Of a DNA stretch of 64,000 bases, positions 59,507 to 64,000 are shown piece by piece; the first letter of the stretch is position 1, and each line of letters opens with the position of its first letter. Source of the DNA: Streptomyces sp. 1-11. GTDB lineage: Bacteria; Actinomycetota; Actinomycetes; Streptomycetales; Streptomycetaceae. The translations under genes and the position numbers were made by a program. The notes under the pieces are model-generated. The model was given only the letters and a program-made list of their open reading frames with translations, did no database searches and was not told the origin of the DNA. The stretch is taken from assembly GCF_007176755.1 (NCBI RefSeq), contig NZ_BJTV01000008.1, positions 248,001 through 312,000 of the forward strand, read 5' to 3'.

Positions 59507-59869
59507 TCACGAGCTCCGGGGTTCGGGGTGGGTCGGGTTGGGTGTGCTGTTGGTGATGAGCCCGGGCCAGCGGCGCCGGGCCCCTTGCCGGCTCATGCTC
59601 ATGGCCCGGCCGATCTCGGGGTAGCCCGCCCCGCTCGCCGCCGCCGCGTGCGCCGCCTGGTCCTCCAGGCGTCTGACGGCCTGCTTGACACCGCTGAGCA
59701 CACGCAGGCGCGCGAGGGCGTGCCGGCGGGCGTCCGGGGCCGTGTCCACGAGGTCCGCGAGTGAGTGGCGCACGTCCTGGGTGAGTCGCCGGGTGAGTTC
59801 GTCCACCACCTGGGTGACCAGTGCGGCCGTCTCCCCGGGCGAAGGCGGAGTGGAAGCGGGACCAGGCAT
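59507..59869 (-). CDS. Hypothetical protein with helix-turn-helix-like segment
   Basis: A 120-aa protein 3 bp upstream of the receiver gene. It is helical, with AHAAAASGAGYPEIGRAMSM followed by SRQGARRRWPGL as a short DNA-binding-like helix pair of the kind in small actinomycete regulators. No family named. Its neighbours are all signalling genes, so it may control the cluster through the palindromes upstream of its start. Confidence 0.6.
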   Translation of the reverse strand: MPGPASTPPSPGETAALVTQVVDELTRRLTQDVRHSLADLVDTAPDARRHALARLRVLSGVKQAVRRLEDQAAHAAAASGAGYPEIGRAMSMSRQGARRRWPGLITNSTPNPTHPEPRSS

Positions 59870-59900
59870 GGCGCCACTCTACGGTGACGTTCCCGACAGG

Positions 59901-59950
59901 GACAACACAGGTTGTCGAGCCACGGGTACAGTGTGTTTGCCATATGGCAA
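59901..59950. promoter_or_regulatory. Two palindromes between divergent signalling genes
   Basis: GACAAC-ACAG-GTTGTC (59901-59916) and the perfect 14-bp palindrome TTGCCATATGGCAA (59937-59950) lie in the 106-bp gap between the HTH-like gene and the histidine kinase gene. Either could be an operator for both directions. Confidence 0.6.
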
Positions 59951-59975
59951 CAGCGTTCCACTCGCCGAGGAAGAG

Positions 59976-61555
<1,580 letters not shown>

Positions 61556-61559
<4 letters not shown>

Positions 61560-62767
61560 CCGGCCCGGCCGCTGCGCATGACGAGCAGTACGCCATCCTG
61601 CTCGTGGAGGACGACGACGGAGACGCCCTCCTGGTCGAGGAACTGCTCCACGACACCGACCTGCCGCACACCCTGACGCGCTGCCGCACGGCCGCCGAGG
61701 CCCGCGTGGCCCTGGCCTCGGACGCCGTCGACTGCGTCCTGCTCGACCTGCACCTGCCCGACGCGTCCGGACTGGACTCCGTCCAGGCGGTCCAGTCGGA
61801 CACCCACGCCGCGATCATCGTCCTCACGGGCCTCGACGAACCGCGTGCGGGCGTCGACGCCCTCGCCGCCGGCGCCCAGGACTACCTGATCAAGGGCAAG
61901 GTCGAACCCGACCTGATGCAGCGCGCCCTGCGCTACGCCGTCCAGCGCAAGCAGGCCGAACGCGCCAACGCCGCGCTGCAGATCGGCCGTCTGCGCGCCG
62001 AGGAGAACGCGCGCCTGGAACGCGGCCTGCTGCCCGAGCCCCTCCTGTCGTCCGCCACCGTCACCGCCTCCAGCCGCTACTACCCCGGCCGGGCGCAGGC
62101 CCTGCTGGGAGGGGACTTCCTCGACGTCGTCCAGACCGGCGACGGGCGCATCCACGCCGTCATCGGCGACGTCAGCGGCCACGGCCCCGACGCGGCGGCG
62201 CTGGGCGTCTGCCTGCGCATCGCCTGGCGTGCGCTCATCCTCGGCGGGCACCGCGACCAGCAGCTGCTGCACCTGCTGGAGCAGATCCACATCGCCGAAC
62301 GCGCCGGCAGCGACCTGTTCACCACCTGCACCCTCATCACCGTGGAGCCGGACGCGGCCACAGCCACCCTCCATCTGGCCGGCCATCACGAACCCCTCCT
62401 CCTCACCGCCGAGGGGGCCCAAGTCGTCACCGCGGCCCACGGGGTGGCCCTGGGCATCGTCCCCGGACTGGGCAAGTGGCCGTCCACCACCGTCGCCCTG
62501 CCCGCCCGCGGTGCGCTCGTCGCCTACACCGACGGTCTCATCGAGGGCTTCGCCGCCGGCGACTCCACCCGGCTCGGCGTCGAGGGCCTGCTGGACATCA
62601 TCGGCACCATCGACACCGCGGACCCCGGCGCCCACCTGGACCAGCTCATCGCCCGCAGTCGCACGCTCAACGCCGACCGGCACACCGACGACCTCGCCGT
62701 CCTGCGCCTCGACTGGAACAACAGCCACACCGGCCGCGCCCTGAGCGCCTGGCGCACGGTGCCGTAG
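61556..62767 (+). CDS. Receiver-PP2C response regulator phosphatase
   Basis: GTG 61556 overlaps the kinase stop (GTGA). The 403-aa protein has a receiver (about 12-130; LLVEDDDGDAL, Asp64 in VLLDLHLPD, Lys in YLIKGKVEPD), a short linker and a SpoIIE/PP2C domain (about 165-395; LLGGDFLDVVQ, IGDVSGHGPDAAAL, YTDGLIEGF, HTDDLAVLRL). Phosphorylation by the kinase should control dephosphorylation of a STAS antagonist, as in RsbU/RssB-type outputs. Confidence 0.9.
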
Positions 62768-63083
62768 CCCGCGCCGCCCGGGCCCTCGGCGCTCACCCGC
62801 ACGGGAGCCCGTCGGCCCCCTCCGGGATCGACGCACGTCAGGCCATATCCGCCAAGTCGCCGTGCGGCATGCCCGTTTTGATGGTGTGTGCCGTCTCACG
62901 CACCCAAAGGCTGCCCAAGTTGCGTGCATCACAGCGGAAATGTCCCTTTAGCGTCCATGCTCGAAGCGGTCGCCGACGCCCGAAGTAGGGCGCATCGGCA
63001 TCAATTTGGGTGCGCTGTGTCGAAGTGACCCCTGCCACGGCACTCATGACCTCCCCCACGCTTCCCCCGGAAAGGTGCCCACC
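62768..63083. promoter_or_regulatory. 316-bp intergenic region before the type III PKS gene
   Basis: No gene seen. The middle part (62870-63020) is less GC-rich than its surroundings and probably holds the PKS promoter. An AAGG at 63071-63074 serves as ribosome site. Confidence 0.45.
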
Positions 63084-64000
63084 ATGGCCGCTTACCTCTG
63101 TCCTCCTGCCGTGATACACGGCGAGCACGCAGTGAAGACCAGCCAGATCGTGGCGGAGGTGCGCGACCGGCACCCGCATGCCGCGTGGGCGCCGCGGATC
63201 GACGGCATCGCGGCCAGCACGGGCATCGAGACCCGCGGGTGGATGCTGCCGCTGGAGACCGCCGTCGCCCCGGGAGCGAGCGGGGCCCTGGGAGCCCTCG
63301 GCGCCGGGCGGGCCCAAGAGGCGCTGGCACGCGGCGGGTTCACCGAGCAGGACGTGGAGCGCGCGATCGCCGCCCTGGAGGCGGTGCCCGCGCCGCAGAC
63401 CGTCCAGGAGCGCACCGCGCCGGCCTGGGAGGCCGTGCAGTCCTACGGCGAGCGCGCGGCGCGCGGCGCCCTGCAGATCGCCGGGCTGGACACCGCCGAC
63501 GTCGACTGCCTGATCACCAGCAACTCCACCACTCCGGCGCTGCCGGGGCTGGACATCGCCCTGGCCAACAGGCTGCCGCTCCGCCCCGACACGATGCTGC
63601 TGCCCGCCACGCAGTGGGCGTGCGTCGCGGGCACCCGCTCACTGGCGCTGGCGGCGGAACTCGTCGCCGCGGACCCCGACCGGGTGGTCCTGGTCGTGAT
63701 CTCGGAGGCGCTGAGCACGACCTACCAGCCGGCCGACGACACCCTGGAATCCCTGATCGTCCGGCTGCTGTTCGCGGACACCGCGGTCGCCGCGGTGGTC
63801 ACGGGCCGCCCGCGACGCGAGTCGGTGCTGCGGCTCGACGGCGCCTGGCACCACACCCTGCCCGGCACCCAGGACCTGCACCGCCTGGAGACGCGGGCGG
63901 ACGGCACCCACTTCGTGATGGACCGCCGCGGACCGCGCGCCGTGCAGGAGACGGTCACCGCGATGTGGGAGTGGCTGCGCACCCGCTACCAGGACGACCC
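63084..64000 (+). CDS. Type III polyketide synthase (chalcone synthase-like), 3' end outside window
   Basis: ATG 63084 opens 305 codons to the window end with no stop. MAAYLCPPAVIHGEHAV starts the N-terminal domain; ATQWACVAGTRSLALAAEL holds the catalytic Cys180, and TYQPADDTLESLIVRLLFAD follows as in chalcone synthases. The His and Asn of the triad lie beyond the window. Such enzymes make resorcinols, pyrones or naphthols from acyl- and malonyl-CoA. The sequence seems closer to alkylresorcinol/pyrone-type synthases than to RppA, which is a weak judgement. Confidence 0.86.
   Translation, partial: MAAYLCPPAVIHGEHAVKTSQIVAEVRDRHPHAAWAPRIDGIAASTGIETRGWMLPLETAVAPGASGALGALGAGRAQEALARGGFTEQDVERAIAALEAVPAPQTVQERTAPAWEAVQSYGERAARGALQIAGLDTADVDCLITSNSTTPALPGLDIALANRLPLRPDTMLLPATQWACVAGTRSLALAAELVAADPDRVVLVVISEALSTTYQPADDTLESLIVRLLFADTAVAAVVTGRPRRESVLRLDGAWHHTLPGTQDLHRLETRADGTHFVMDRRGPRAVQETVTAMWEWLRTRYQDD

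Overview
The window is chromosomal DNA from a Streptomyces-type actinomycete. GC content is very high, third codon positions are almost all G or C, GTG starts and 4-nt ATGA/GTGA stop-start overlaps are common, and the gene content is typical of the genus: many anti-sigma kinases, STAS antagonists and PP2C phosphatases, DUF4235/DUF3618/DUF1469 cell-envelope genes, DUF6207, a MmyB-type regulator and a type III polyketide synthase. No tRNA, rRNA, CRISPR array, intact insertion sequence or phage module was seen.

Layout. 0-5.3 kb: a plus-strand operon with a GCS2-type carboxylate-amine ligase (cut by the window edge), a small Arg-rich ORF, an AsnO/NAGGN-type amidotransferase and an S9 peptidase. 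This looks like an N-acetylglutaminylglutamine-amide-like osmoprotectant system with an unusual peptidase. 5.4-10.2 kb: a convergent minus-strand operon of an ATP-grasp ligase, a dikinase-like protein whose phosphohistidine domain precedes its ATP-binding domain, and an MFS transporter. A PAS-LuxR regulator faces it across a 337-bp intergenic region that can encode a 51-aa peptide ending in WDWFA. I regard this operon as the best candidate for an undescribed small-molecule pathway. 12-16 kb: thioesterase, then a compact RsbQ-RsbP-STAS stress-signalling operon. 16-24 kb: SDR, SPW membrane protein, TetR-EamA pair, PAS-GAF-PP2C phosphatase, amidohydrolase and MHS transporter. 24-36 kb: lytic transglycosylase-like, hemerythrin and DUF2267 proteins; a winged-helix/STAS pair; RecQ; SDR; M20 hydrolase; HU; ricin-type lectin; membrane-stress genes; PAP2; an anti-sigma kinase and CorA. 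36-41.6 kb: HAF-repeat secreted protein, methyltransferase, TetR with a peroxiredoxin-like gene, and HATPase with TetR, each pair with visible operators.

41.6-46.8 kb: a fructosamine (Amadori product) catabolic operon with an FrlD-like kinase, FrlB-like deglycase, two Pot-type permeases and a substrate-binding protein. The binding protein has lost its signal peptide and N-lobe and is fused in frame to the first ~55 residues of a cysteine desulfurase. No transporter ATPase is present, so this is a deletion scar or an assembly chimera. 47-58 kb is looser and more accessory: MmyB-SDR pair, tautomerase, a hydrolase remnant, a second copy of the winged-helix/STAS module, small secreted and membrane proteins, and several gene-poor gaps. 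58-64 kb: a DUF2231-Rieske protein, a receiver/histidine kinase/receiver-PP2C signalling cluster, and the start of a type III PKS.

A theme of the window is partner-switching control of sigma factors. It holds three PP2C phosphatases, two HATPase anti-sigma-type kinases and three STAS antagonists. Two of the STAS proteins are paralogues in which the phosphoacceptor position is Cys-Ala rather than Ser-Ser/Thr. All function calls rest on motif reading and remembered family features; no database search was run.
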